Shown in pieces: positions 1 to 8,460 of a stretch of DNA of 64,000 nucleotides. Below the pieces are notes generated by a model. It had not been told where the DNA came from. It ran no database searches and saw only the letters and a list, made by a program, of their open reading frames with translations. The stretch covers positions 248,001 to 312,000 of the forward strand of contig NZ_BMPF01000003.1 in NCBI RefSeq assembly GCF_014647455.2, written 5' to 3'. How positions within the stretch are numbered: position 1 is the stretch's first letter; each line of letters starts with the position of its first letter. Both the position numbers and the translations under genes were made by a program. The stretch comes from Halarchaeum grantii. Its GTDB lineage: Archaea > Halobacteriota > Halobacteria > Halobacteriales > Halobacteriaceae.

Positions 1-1309
1 GACGGTCGCGTGCGTACTGCACGAGGAGGCCGAGCGTCGCGAGCGCGACGAGGACGGCGAAGACGAGGACGGCGCCCGCGAGCGGCGCGAAACCACCGGA
101 GAGCTGTTCGCGCACGAAGTTCGCGGCGAGCGCGCCCGTGACGACGAGGAGCGCGATGCCGCCGAGGTTCGCAGCCGCCGAGTTCGACTCGGGGACGGCG
201 TCGGAGTTGAGGAGGTAGAGGACGACCGCGATGGCGAACGGCGTGCCGACGGTGCCGAGCGCGAGCACGAGCACGAGCTGGCCGAGCACCGCCCCGCCGA
301 CGAACGCGCCGGGCGCGGAGAGCAGCGCGACGGCGGCGAGCAGGCCGCGATAGCGGGCGTCGGAGACGTCCGTCTCCCACCCGAGTTTGTCCGCGAGGAC
401 GAACGGCGGGACGATGGTGTTCCCGCCGAGCGTGGAGACGGCCGCACCGCCGAGTCCGAGGAGGAAGAGCCACTGGGCGTTCGCGCCGACGAGCGGGCCG
501 AGGGCTTGAGCGGCGCCGACGGTGCCGAGGCTCGGGTCGGTGAGGACGCTCGCGGCGACGAGGAAGATGGCGACGCTGTAGACGCCGAACGCGCCGAGCA
601 TGGAGACGCCGACGTCGAAGGTCGCGAGGCCGTAGTCCTCACGCGTCCAGTCGCGCGCACGCATCGTGTAGGAGTGCATCGTGATGAGCGTGACGTGGAC
701 GGCCCCACCGAGGATACCGGCGGCGACGAGCGCGCTGTTCGCGGGGAGCGTGGGGACGAGGCCGGCGGCCGCCGCGCCGGGGTCGACGGGGACGACGAGG
801 AGCGACGCGGCGAACGCGAGGACGACGCCGGCGACGAGGAGTTTCGCGACGAGTTCGAGGAGGCGGTAGCCGCGGCCGGCGAGCCCGAGCGCGAGGACGA
901 GCGCCCAGACGACGCCCCACACCCACGCGGGCGTGCCGGTGATGGTGGCGGAGACGCTGGCGACGGTCTTCATGATGACGAGTTGGGCGACGCCGGCGGC
1001 GAGGACGACGTCGACGACGAGGAGCCACGCCCACCACTCGCCGAGGTGGTCTTCGACGACGCCGACGACGCCGCGTTCGGTGAGGAGGCCGAGGCGCATC
1101 GCGAGGTACTGGGAGAGCGCGCCGGCGACGGCCGAGAGGACGACGACCCAGAGGAGGGCGTAGTCGTAGCTCGCGCCGGCCGTCAGCAGACTCGCCATCG
1201 ACGCGGGGCCGGCGGCGATGGCGCCCGCGACCCACGACGGCCCCATCTCGGAGAGGTACTCGCGGACGCGGCCGCCCGAGACGGCGGTGATGTCGTGGCG
1301 CTCACTCAT
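1..1309 (-). CDS. Nramp-like divalent cation transporter (3' end outside window)
   Basis: This is a polytopic membrane protein read from an ATG at 1309 through the window edge (436 codons visible, no stop seen, so nearly full length for a 400-450 residue family). The fold is recognisable from the first helix (GPSWVAGAIAAGPASMAS) and the third-helix motif LAMRLGLLTERGV, which match the Nramp (NRAMP/SLC11) pattern. Nramp proteins import Mn or Fe with protons. Here the metal-binding DPGN of helix 1 reads AGPAS and the helix 6 MPH region reads HVT (GGAVHVTLITMHS), so the usual ligands are absent and the substrate is open. A TATA-like CGTATCC lies about 30 nt upstream on the coding strand. It is transcribed away from the neighbouring DMT gene by a 225 bp gap that holds nothing else I recognise. 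Confidence 0.8.
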   Translation of the reverse strand, partial: MSERHDITAVSGGRVREYLSEMGPSWVAGAIAAGPASMASLLTAGASYDYALLWVVVLSAVAGALSQYLAMRLGLLTERGVVGVVEDHLGEWWAWLLVVDVVLAAGVAQLVIMKTVASVSATITGTPAWVWGVVWALVLALGLAGRGYRLLELVAKLLVAGVVLAFAASLLVVPVDPGAAAAGLVPTLPANSALVAAGILGGAVHVTLITMHSYTMRARDWTREDYGLATFDVGVSMLGAFGVYSVAIFLVAASVLTDPSLGTVGAAQALGPLVGANAQWLFLLGLGGAAVSTLGGNTIVPPFVLADKLGWETDVSDARYRGLLAAVALLSAPGAFVGGAVLGQLVLVLALGTVGTPFAIAVVLYLLNSDAVPESNSAAANLGGIALLVVTGALAANFVREQLSGGFAPLAGAVLVFAVLVALATLGLLVQYARDR

Positions 1310-1534
1310 CCGGTCGGCCCCCGTGAGCGGCGTGCGAGCGGATACGTGAGCGCGCGAGCGCGAGCGAGGACGCGGCGGGCGGCGAGCGGCCGGGCCTCAC
1401 CGGCCGCCGCGTGCGGAAGGCGCGAGACCGGCCGCGTCCGTTCCGAGTCGGGTCGTCGGTGGCGACGAACTGCATACCACGAGGTTTTACTCTCCAGTAA
1501 TAAGGCGTGTGAATTCGGGACGGCCGTCCCGTGC

Positions 1535-2425
1535 CTACTCGGTGTTCACGAGGAGCGTCCCCGCTGCGAGGAGGACGGCGCCGACGAGGAAGCCGGAAGT
1601 GAGCCGTTCGCCGAGGAACGCGACGCCGAGGAGGACGCCGACGACCGGTTGCGCGAAGAAGAACACCGCGACGGTGCTCGCGTCCGCGTACTCCATGCCC
1701 TTGTACCAGCAGTACCACGCGAGCGCGGTGCTGAAGACGCCGAGGTAGATGACGGCGCCGACGACCGGGAGTGTGAGCGGGACGGTGGCGAACGCGCCCG
1801 GAGAGAGGGCGTACTCGAAGGGGACGAACGCGCCGAAGAGCGGCACGGAGAGGACGGTGGCGTAGGTCGCCGTCTCGAGCGCGGAGTAGCGCCGGACGAG
1901 CGGTTTCGCGTAGACGGTGAACGCCGCGAAGCAGAGCGCGGACGCCAGCAGGAGGCCGACGCCGAGGAGCGTGCCGTCCGCGAGCGACGCGAGGTCGTAC
2001 TGGCCGGCGAGGACGACGAGCGCGCCGACGGCGGCGAGCGCCGCGCCGCCCGCCTTCCGCGCGGTGAGGCGCTCGCCGAGGGCGCCGACGCCGAGCGCGA
2101 GCACGAAGAGCGGCGTCGAGACCGTGAGGAGCGAGCCCTGACTCGCGTTCGTCAGGTCGGTGCCGACGAACTGCGTCGTGAGCGCGCCCGTGACGAAGAC
2201 GGCGAGCGCCGCGAAGCGCCGCCACTCGGCGCGCGAGAAGGAGCGCGCGGGCGTCGACACGCGGACGACGGCGTAGAGCGTCGCCGCGCCGAGCACCACC
2301 CGCAGGAACGCGAGCGTCAGCGGCGGCACGGCGTCGAATCCCCACTTGCTGACGACGTACATACCGCCCCAGAGCGCGGCGGCGACGAGCGGTGCGGCGG
2401 CGAGGAGTCGCTCCCGGTCCATCAC
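1535..2425 (-). CDS. EamA/DMT-family transporter
   Basis: A 296-residue protein with about ten hydrophobic segments arranged as two EamA repeats. The N-terminus has the family hallmark LWGGMYVVSKWG near residue 18, and the second half begins near residue 150. The family exports amino acids, nucleotide sugars or other metabolites across the cytoplasmic membrane; the substrate cannot be read from sequence. The start with MMDRERLL at 2425 keeps a full first helix. A second EamA protein of the same architecture is encoded at 13229-14233. The 242 bp gap to the proline dehydrogenase gene carries divergent promoters and no gene. Confidence 0.85.
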   Translation of the reverse strand: MMDRERLLAAAPLVAAALWGGMYVVSKWGFDAVPPLTLAFLRVVLGAATLYAVVRVSTPARSFSRAEWRRFAALAVFVTGALTTQFVGTDLTNASQGSLLTVSTPLFVLALGVGALGERLTARKAGGAALAAVGALVVLAGQYDLASLADGTLLGVGLLLASALCFAAFTVYAKPLVRRYSALETATYATVLSVPLFGAFVPFEYALSPGAFATVPLTLPVVGAVIYLGVFSTALAWYCWYKGMEYADASTVAVFFFAQPVVGVLLGVAFLGERLTSGFLVGAVLLAAGTLLVNTE

Positions 2426-2667
2426 GTGGACGGGAGGACGCCGCCCTGATGAGTTGTCGGGTTCGCCACCGACTCGCCCCCCGCGAGGGACGTGGTACGC
2501 GTCGCCACCCGGTGCTCCCGGCGGCCGCCCTCGGTCGACTGCACGAACCGTCGTTAGACGCCCGATATACGTGACCGAAGCGTGACGGTTCGGTTTATTT
2601 CCATCTATAATCGTCGAATCGTTTGGTAGGGTGGCTCTTTAGGGGGATATATTCGGATGGTGTGTGT

Positions 2668-3504
2668 ATGATTCCCCCAATAGCGAATCGGTTCGTCGCC
2701 GGGGAGGAACCGGAGGCGGCGCTCGCGCACGTCGCCGAGGTCAACGACCGTGGCGTCGGCGGCATCCTCAACCTGCTCGGCGAGCACTACGACGACCGGC
2801 CGGACGCGGACGCGGACGCGGACGCCTACTGCCGGCTCGTCGACGGGATCGCCGAGCGCGGCCTCGACGCGAGCGTCTCCGTGAAGCCCTCGCAGATCGG
2901 GATCGACCTGCCGACGACGGCGTTCGAGGAGAACCTCGCGCGCATCGTCGACCGCGCCATCGAGCGCGACGTCTTCGTCTGGGTGGACATGGAGGACCAC
3001 GAGACGACCGACCAGACGCTCGACGCGGTCTGCGAGCAGGCCGAGCGCCACCCGCACGGCGTCGGGCTCGCGATTCAGGCGAACCTCAAGCGGACCGAGG
3101 CGGACTTGGCGCGGCTCGCGGACGTCCCGGCGGCCGTCCGCCTCGTGAAGGGCGCGTACGACGAACCCGCCGCGATCGCCTACCGCGAGCAGGAGACGGT
3201 CGACGAGAAGTACCGGGAGTACCTCGAGTTCCTCTTCCGGGAGTTCGACGAGGGCGTCGCGGTCGGCAGTCACGACCCCGCGATGCTCGAGTACGCGCGG
3301 GAGCTCCACGAGGAGTACGGGACGCCCTTCGAAATCCAGATGCTCATGGGCGTCCGCGAGGACGCCCAGTTCGACCTCGCCGAGGAGTACGACGTCTACC
3401 AGTACGCCCCCTACGGGCCGAAGTGGTTCCAGTACTTCTACCGGCGGGTCCGAGAGCGCAAGAAGAACGCCCTCTTCGCGTTGCGCGCCGTCGTCGGCGT
3501 GTAG
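2668..3504 (+). CDS. Proline dehydrogenase
   Basis: A 278-residue FAD-dependent proline dehydrogenase, oxidising L-proline to pyrroline-5-carboxylate (P5C). The sequence is a TIM barrel of the short, monofunctional archaeal/Gram-positive type, with the family C-terminal signature YAPYGPKWFQYFYRRVRER at about 246-264, whose RR pair binds proline carboxylate, and the substrate-strand motifs SVKPSQIGID and RLVKGAYDE. I chose ATG 2668 (MIPPIANRFVAGE) because a TATA-like CTTTAGG is centred 28 nt upstream; a longer frame exists but would include the promoter. A run of alternating Asp-Ala near residue 48 reflects a GACGCG repeat. It stands first in a proline-use island with putP, a regulator and P5C dehydrogenase downstream. 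Confidence 0.92.
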   Translation: MIPPIANRFVAGEEPEAALAHVAEVNDRGVGGILNLLGEHYDDRPDADADADAYCRLVDGIAERGLDASVSVKPSQIGIDLPTTAFEENLARIVDRAIERDVFVWVDMEDHETTDQTLDAVCEQAERHPHGVGLAIQANLKRTEADLARLADVPAAVRLVKGAYDEPAAIAYREQETVDEKYREYLEFLFREFDEGVAVGSHDPAMLEYARELHEEYGTPFEIQMLMGVREDAQFDLAEEYDVYQYAPYGPKWFQYFYRRVRERKKNALFALRAVVGV

Positions 3505-3619
3505 GGGGGCGCTCGTCGCCGTGCGGACCGCCCACGCGAACAGCTATCGGTAGACGTTCGTGCAGTTAAATCCCAATTATCCAGTTTTAAAGACATAAAA
3601 TGAACTATTGTCCAAAACA

Positions 3620-3626
3620 TTTATAG
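3620..3626 (+). promoter_or_regulatory. TATA box of the putP unit
   Basis: TTTATAG is centred 28 nt before the ATG of the 48-residue ORF, inside an AT-rich stretch (about 3560-3630) that contrasts with the GC-rich surroundings. It predicts a leaderless transcript starting at the small ORF rather than read-through from the proline dehydrogenase gene. Confidence 0.6.
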
Positions 3627-3650
3627 ACATATGGTGCAGAACGGTGAACG

Positions 3651-3797
3651 ATGCCAGACGGAAACTCGACCAACCTGTTGTACCTGTTCGGGCCGTTCGT
3701 GGTGTACTTGGTGATGCTCGTCGTCTACTACGTCTGGGAGGGGAGACGCGAGCGTCGCCTCCACGAGAAGTACGAGACGGAGGGCGAACATGCCTAG
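3651..3797 (+). CDS. 48-residue single-span membrane peptide overlapping putP
   Basis: A small ORF starting MPDGNSTNLLYLFG with one hydrophobic helix at about residues 8-29 (YLFGPFVVYLVMLVVYYVW) followed by a charged cytoplasmic-type tail (EGRRERRLHEKYETEGEHA). Its stop lies inside the putP frame: the putP ATG at 3790 precedes the TAG at 3795 by a few bases, so the two are translationally coupled. Codon use is GC3-rich like its neighbours and its ATG sits at the expected distance from a TATA box, which argues that it is real. Small one-helix partners are known next to some sodium-solute symporters (for example YhdT beside PanF); a role as an accessory subunit of PutP is inferred from position only. 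Confidence 0.7.
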   Translation: MPDGNSTNLLYLFGPFVVYLVMLVVYYVWEGRRERRLHEKYETEGEHA

Positions 3798-5451
3798 CGG
3801 GATCGCGGGCTCGGCGGGCACGTGGGTGCTCGGCACCTTCGCCGCCTACCTCCTCATCCTGCTCGGCATCGGCCTCTACTCCTCGCAGCTGATGGACACC
3901 GTCGACGACTACGTCATCGGCGGCCGCGAGGTCGGTCCCGTCGTCACCGGCTTCTCCGAGCGCGCCTCCGAGATGAGCGGGTGGCTCACCCTCGGCGTCC
4001 CCGGCGACGCCTACAACACCGGCGTCATGGCGTTCTACAACGCGCTCGGCATGATCCCCGCCGACCTCTTCGCGTGGGCGGGCATGGCCAAGCGCCTCCG
4101 CAAGTACTCCGAGATCGTCCGGGCGGTCACGCTCCCGACGTTCTTCGCGACGCGCCTCCAGGACGACACCGGCCTCGTGAAGGGCGTCTCCGCCGTGATG
4201 CTCATGCTCTTCGAGGGCGGCTACGTCGGCGCGCAGATCGTCGCCGCCGGCACCCTCCTACAGGTCCTCACCGGCGTCTCCCCGCTCGTGGGAATCCTCG
4301 CCGGCGGCGTCATCGTCGTCGGTTACACCATGCTGGGCGGGTACTTCGCCGTCGCGTGGTCCGACTACTTCCAGGGCGCCATCATACTCGCCGCCTTCAT
4401 CCTCCTGCCCGTCCTCGCGTTCACCTCCTACGGGCTCCCCTTCGACGACCTCGCCGCGATGGGCGGCGGTCTCTCCAGCGTCACCGCGGGGATGACCGGC
4501 TGGGCCGCCGTCTTCGGCATCATCAGCTACGCCGCCATCGGGCTCGGCATCCCCGGCAACCCGCACGTGATGGTTCGCTTCATGGGCATCGACGAAGTCG
4601 AGAACATCCGTCTCGCCGCCGTCGTCGCCCAGCTCTTCATGTTCGTCGCCTACATCGGCGCCGGCTTCGTCGGCCTCTACGGTCTCGTCGTCTTCGGCGG
4701 CGGCATCTCGAACACGGACAACGTCATGCCGATGCTCACCATCGACCTCTTCCCCGGCTGGCTCGCCGGCATCATCCTCGCCGCCGCGCTCGCCGCGATG
4801 ATGTCGAGTGCGGACTCACAGCTCCTCGTCGCCACCAGCGCCGTCGTCGAGGACGTCTACCACGGCTTCATCGACCCCGACGCCGGCCAGGAGAAGCTCG
4901 TGCGCTACTCCCAGCTCGTCACGCTCGCGCTCGGCGCCGGCAGCATCATGTTCGCCTACCTCGCCAAGGACACCCCGATCTACACGCTCGTCCTCGACTA
5001 CGCGTGGGGCGGCCTCGGCGCCGCCATCGGGCCGACGCTCATCGCCGCCCTCTGGTGGAAGCGCGTCACCGCGAAGGGCGCCGTCGCGAGCATGCTCGTC
5101 GGCTCCTCGACGATGATCCTCTGGACGCAGCTCTCGACGCTCCTCGGTGCGCTCGGCCTGAGCGGCCTCACCGAGGGCTCGGGCTTCGTCGCGAGCTTCC
5201 TCGGCGTCTACGGGCTCTTCCCCGCGTTCATCCTCTCCACGCTCGTCCTCGTCGTCGTCTCCCTCCTCACCCGACCCCCGGAGGGCGTCGACGAGCACTT
5301 CGACATCTTCGATAAGCCGCTCTCGACCGTCATCGAGGAGGACACCCCCGACTACGCGACCGACGGCGGCCGCGACTACGCCCCGAAGGCCGTCACCGAG
5401 ACCGACACCATCCGCGCGCACGTCGACGCCGCGGACTACTGGGAGGAGTGA
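3790..5451 (+). CDS. putP: Sodium/proline symporter
   Basis: A 553-residue sodium:solute symporter (SSSF) with about 13 transmembrane helices. The N-terminal region carries the family features YVIGGREVGPVVTGFSERAS and the SSS signature region GNPHVMVRFMGID, and MMSSADSQLLVATSAVVED matches the Na/proline branch closely. It imports proline with sodium across the cytoplasmic membrane. The last 60 residues form an acidic cytoplasmic tail. Start ATG 3790 overlaps the upstream 48-residue ORF by eight bases, with a GGAG-like site before it. Flanking genes for proline dehydrogenase, P5C dehydrogenase and a regulator support proline as substrate. Confidence 0.9.
   Translation: MPSGIAGSAGTWVLGTFAAYLLILLGIGLYSSQLMDTVDDYVIGGREVGPVVTGFSERASEMSGWLTLGVPGDAYNTGVMAFYNALGMIPADLFAWAGMAKRLRKYSEIVRAVTLPTFFATRLQDDTGLVKGVSAVMLMLFEGGYVGAQIVAAGTLLQVLTGVSPLVGILAGGVIVVGYTMLGGYFAVAWSDYFQGAIILAAFILLPVLAFTSYGLPFDDLAAMGGGLSSVTAGMTGWAAVFGIISYAAIGLGIPGNPHVMVRFMGIDEVENIRLAAVVAQLFMFVAYIGAGFVGLYGLVVFGGGISNTDNVMPMLTIDLFPGWLAGIILAAALAAMMSSADSQLLVATSAVVEDVYHGFIDPDAGQEKLVRYSQLVTLALGAGSIMFAYLAKDTPIYTLVLDYAWGGLGAAIGPTLIAALWWKRVTAKGAVASMLVGSSTMILWTQLSTLLGALGLSGLTEGSGFVASFLGVYGLFPAFILSTLVLVVVSLLTRPPEGVDEHFDIFDKPLSTVIEEDTPDYATDGGRDYAPKAVTETDTIRAHVDAADYWEE
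5441..5448 (+). promoter_or_regulatory. Shine-Dalgarno site deciding a start at 5454
   Basis: GGGAGGAG ends 5 nt before ATG 5454 and overlaps the end of putP. This favours ATG 5454 over the in-frame GTG at 5448, and shows coupled translation of the following gene. Confidence 0.6.
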
Positions 5452-5453
5452 AG

Positions 5454-5972
5454 ATGGCCGCGAACCCGACCGACTCGGACGCCCGCGCACCCGACGCCCG
5501 CACGGGTACGCGTCGCGAGTCCGCGACTCTCGACGTCATCCCGCCGCAGGTCGAGCGCGACGACGTCGAGGCCGACGGCCGCGTCGGCGCCGTCGCCTAC
5601 CCGTATCGGATCTACGAGGCGAGCGCCACCGTCGGACGTGCGTTCCTCTCGGACCGCGAGGTGACGTACGTCGCGAGCGTCGACCGCGCGCGCCGCCTCG
5701 TCCTCCGCGCGGACGTCGTCCCCGACGTCGACTCCCGCGACGTCGCGGACGTGCTCGTGCTCCCCGCCGACCTCCCGGCAGAGCTCTGCCGCGAGCGCGC
5801 CCACGACACCGTCTTCGGCTGGACGACGCGGAAGTTCGCGCTCGCGAGCGCCCCGGACATCACGTTCGAGCGTCACGTCGACGCCCGCAAGCTCTTCTGG
5901 CTCGCGGAGCGCGACGGCGGCGATGTCATCGTCGACAGCGTCACCGGCGACGAATCGCGTCTCGACGCCTGA
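5454..5972 (+). CDS. Unknown protein of the put cluster
   Basis: A 172-residue acidic soluble protein that I do not recognise. The first 30 residues are a low-complexity Asp/Ala/Arg segment; the rest looks like one alpha/beta domain (TLDVIPPQVERDDV, VAYPYRIYEASATVG, VTYVASVDRARRLVL), with no catalytic motif or membrane segment visible. It follows putP with a 2 nt gap and a ribosome site overlapping the putP stop, so it belongs to the same transcript. It ends 27 nt from the convergent stop of the HTH_10 regulator. Its position suggests a role in proline transport or metabolism, but nothing in its sequence tests this. Confidence 0.65.
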   Translation: MAANPTDSDARAPDARTGTRRESATLDVIPPQVERDDVEADGRVGAVAYPYRIYEASATVGRAFLSDREVTYVASVDRARRLVLRADVVPDVDSRDVADVLVLPADLPAELCRERAHDTVFGWTTRKFALASAPDITFERHVDARKLFWLAERDGGDVIVDSVTGDESRLDA

Positions 5973-5999
5973 ACGGCCCGCGGTTTTTCACAGTGAGAA

Positions 6000-6707
6000 T
6001 CAGAAGTCGAGGAGCGTCCCCTCGGCCTTGCGCAGGTGCTCGAGGAGCGTCGTCTTCGAGATGTCGAGTTCGTCCGCGAGCTCGCGCGTCGAGACCTCGC
6101 GCGGCCACTCGTAGTAGCCGCGTTCGCGCGCGAGCTCGAAGACCTCGCGCTGACTCGGCGTGAGCTTATCGAGGAGGCGCGTCTGGCGCGCGTCCGTGCC
6201 CGCCGTCGAGACGCTCGCGACCTCGATGTCCGCGCCCGTGCGCTCGCGTATCTCGTCGATCTCCGCCTCGATCTCCGAGCGCTCGCCCGCGTAGCAGACG
6301 TGCCACGACTCGCGGCCGTCCTCGATGCGCCCGGGCGCGTTGTGGACGAAGCCGCGTTCGAGGAGCTGCGGGCAGATCATGTCGCTCGGGTCGTACTCGA
6401 GGAAGAACTCCCGGGAAACGGAGCCGGGGGTGACGCGGCGCGTGTCGAAGCGCGTCTGGAGTTCGTTCAGGCTCCCGGTGAGCGGGGAGTCCTCGATGTC
6501 CGCGAGGAGCGCCTCGACCTCCGACTCGCTCTCCCCGAACGCCGTGAAGACGCCGCGCGCCGTCGCGTCCCCGCCGACGGGGTTGTCGTAGATGGCGTGC
6601 GCGAGCACGCCCCCGGGGAGGCGATCGGTCGCGCGGATCGCCCAGCACTCCGGGTGCCACAGGTCGAGTGTGAGATGCGTTCCCGTTCCCGCCGTTGCCT
6701 GACTCAT
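6000..6707 (-). CDS. HTH_10 (bat-type) transcriptional regulator of the put island
   Basis: A 235-residue DNA-binding protein. The C-terminal 55 residues are a classic HTH_10 domain (LTPSQREVFELARERGYYEW, then VSTRELADELDISKTTLLEH as the helix-turn-helix). The N-terminal 150 residues form the ligand- or protein-sensing part found in many small haloarchaeal bat-like regulators. It lies between P5C dehydrogenase and the putP unit; PutR-type regulators of this class are known to control haloarchaeal proline genes, so control of this island is likely. I use ATG 6707 (MSQATAGTG); a TATA-like AAAAGG on the coding strand is centred 27 nt upstream and is flanked by two copies of ACGATACC, which may be its own operator. 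Confidence 0.85.
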   Translation of the reverse strand: MSQATAGTGTHLTLDLWHPECWAIRATDRLPGGVLAHAIYDNPVGGDATARGVFTAFGESESEVEALLADIEDSPLTGSLNELQTRFDTRRVTPGSVSREFFLEYDPSDMICPQLLERGFVHNAPGRIEDGRESWHVCYAGERSEIEAEIDEIRERTGADIEVASVSTAGTDARQTRLLDKLTPSQREVFELARERGYYEWPREVSTRELADELDISKTTLLEHLRKAEGTLLDF

Positions 6708-6713
6708 AGTGTG

Positions 6714-6748
6714 ACGATACCTCTGGGTTCCTTTTGGCAAACGATACC
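6714..6748 (-). promoter_or_regulatory. Direct-repeat operator candidate around the regulator promoter
   Basis: ACGATACC occurs at 6714-6721 and again, identical, at 6741-6748 (plus-strand reading). On the regulator's coding strand these are GGTATCGT repeats, one just upstream of the TATA-like element and one between it and the start codon. Such flanking suits autoregulation. The remaining part of the 200 bp gap to P5C dehydrogenase is a purine-rich run (about 6805-6900) with no ORF. Confidence 0.45.
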
Positions 6749-6907
6749 ATAAGGCTGTCTTTCGGACGCCTCCGAGCAGGCGGGCACGCGGCACGGGCGG
6801 CGAGCGGGCGAAAAGGAGGGAAAGACGGGAGAGCGAGGCGAACGGAGCGGGAACGACGAGCGAACCGGAAGAACGTGGCGAAGCGGGAGAACCGACGCGG
6901 GTGGCGG

Positions 6908-8425
6908 TTATTCGTCGTCGGTCTTGATGTCGGCGGAGAGGCCCTGGGCCATCTCGATGTCCTTCGAGTTGTTGAGCGTCCACGCCGTGCGCTCGGTGAC
7001 GGCCTCGATGGCTTCGCGCGCGGACGCGGGCCCGGAGCCGGACTTCTTCACGCCGCCGAAGGGGAGGTGGACCTCCGCGCCGATGCAGGGGAGGTTGCCG
7101 TAGGAGAGGCCGACCTCCGCGTGGTCGCGGTAGTAGTTGATCTGGCGGTAGTCCTCGCTGACGATGGCGCCGGCGAGGCCGTAGTCGACGGCGTTGTGGA
7201 TTTCGAGCGCGCGCTCGATGTCGCCGGAGTAGGGGATGAGCGCGACGTGCGGGCCGAAGACTTCCTCTTCGATGCAGCGCAGTTCGGCGTCGTAGTCGGC
7301 CTCGTAGACGAACGGCCCGACCCAGAAGCCCTCCTCGTGGCCGTCGGGGATCTCCTCGGCGTCGAGGTCCTCGCGGTCGACGAGGACGTCCACGCCCTCC
7401 TCGCGGGCGAGCTGGTTGTAGTCGTGGAACTTCTCGACCTGATCGGCGTCCGCGAGCGGGCCCATGAAGGTGTTCTCGTCGAGCGGGTCGCCGACCGCGA
7501 CGTCCTCGGCGAGGTCGACGAAGCGCGACTTGAACTCATCGTAGACGTCCTCGTGGACGATGAGGCGCTCGGCGGAGACGCAGCGCTGGCCCGTCGTCTT
7601 GAACGAGGACATGAGCGCGGAGTGGACGGCGATGTCGAGGTCGGCCTCCTCGGTGACGACGACCGCGTTCTTCCCGCCCATCTCGAGGGCGACGTCGCGG
7701 CCGGGGACGCCGCCGAGTTTCTCCGCGATGGAGTGGCCGACCTCCGCGCTCCCCGTGAAGAGCACGGTGTCGACGGTGTCGTTCTCGACGATTGCGTTCC
7801 CGGCGTCGCCGTACCCCTGCACCATGTTGAACACGCCGTCGGGGATGCCGGTGTCGTCGAACATCTCGGCGATTATCTGCCCGCAGTACGGCGTCTGCTC
7901 GGCGGGCTTCCACACGACCGTGTTGCCCTCAACGAGCGAGAGCGCCATGTGCCAGAACGGAATGGCGACCGGGAAGTTCCACGGCGTGATACAGCCGATG
8001 ACGCCGCGAGGCTTGCGGCGCATGTAGGCGTCCTTGCTCGGGATTTCGGAGGGGACGACGTCGCCGTGCGGGTGGCGGGCGTTCCCGGCCGCCCACTCGA
8101 CCATGTGCCACGCCTCGGTGACGTCCGCCTTCCCCTCGCTGATCTCCTTCCCGCACTCCTGTGAGACGGTCCGCCCGAGCTCCTCGTGGCGGTCCTTCAG
8201 CTCCTCGTAGATCTCCCAGAGGTACTCCGCGCGGTCCACGTAGGAGAGCGCGCGCCACTCCTCCTGTGCGTCCTCGGCGGCCTCGACGGCCGCCGCGACG
8301 TCCGCCGGCGTCCCGCGCTGGAACTCGCCGAGCGTCTCGCGCGTCGCCGGCGAGCGACTCTCGAACGTCTCCTCGCCCTCACCGGACCGCCATTCGCCGT
8401 CGATGTAGTGCTCGTGAACGGGCAT
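6908..8425 (-). CDS. 1-pyrroline-5-carboxylate dehydrogenase (aldehyde dehydrogenase superfamily)
   Basis: A 505-residue aldehyde dehydrogenase, full length for the family. Visible active-site elements are N150 in TPWNFP, the FTGSAEVG cofactor loop at 223-230, general base E248 in LEMGGKN, and the nucleophile C282 in TTGQRCVSAER. The second Glu region EEEVFGPHVALI is also present. It oxidises a semialdehyde with NAD(P). Assignment to P5C (making glutamate) rests on the neighbouring proline dehydrogenase and putP rather than on a substrate-specific residue, so another aldehyde remains possible. The start ATG 8425 lies 27 nt from a TATA-like TTTAGTG, and an inverted repeat at 8461-8478 abuts that box. 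Confidence 0.88.
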   Translation of the reverse strand: MPVHEHYIDGEWRSGEGEETFESRSPATRETLGEFQRGTPADVAAAVEAAEDAQEEWRALSYVDRAEYLWEIYEELKDRHEELGRTVSQECGKEISEGKADVTEAWHMVEWAAGNARHPHGDVVPSEIPSKDAYMRRKPRGVIGCITPWNFPVAIPFWHMALSLVEGNTVVWKPAEQTPYCGQIIAEMFDDTGIPDGVFNMVQGYGDAGNAIVENDTVDTVLFTGSAEVGHSIAEKLGGVPGRDVALEMGGKNAVVVTEEADLDIAVHSALMSSFKTTGQRCVSAERLIVHEDVYDEFKSRFVDLAEDVAVGDPLDENTFMGPLADADQVEKFHDYNQLAREEGVDVLVDREDLDAEEIPDGHEEGFWVGPFVYEADYDAELRCIEEEVFGPHVALIPYSGDIERALEIHNAVDYGLAGAIVSEDYRQINYYRDHAEVGLSYGNLPCIGAEVHLPFGGVKKSGSGPASAREAIEAVTERTAWTLNNSKDIEMAQGLSADIKTDDE

Positions 8426-8460
8426 ACGTGCTGAAAGGGCGGACAGCCACTAAAGTGCCC

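Noticed and set aside
506-2449. 647-codon plus-strand open frame
   Set aside because: It is a GC-rich antisense shadow of the Nramp-like and DMT genes; its product is low-complexity Arg/Asp/Glu and shows no domain.
2806-2826. GACGCG tandem run in proline dehydrogenase
   Set aside because: A short Asp-Ala low-complexity loop within the coding sequence; no sign of a mobile or regulatory repeat.
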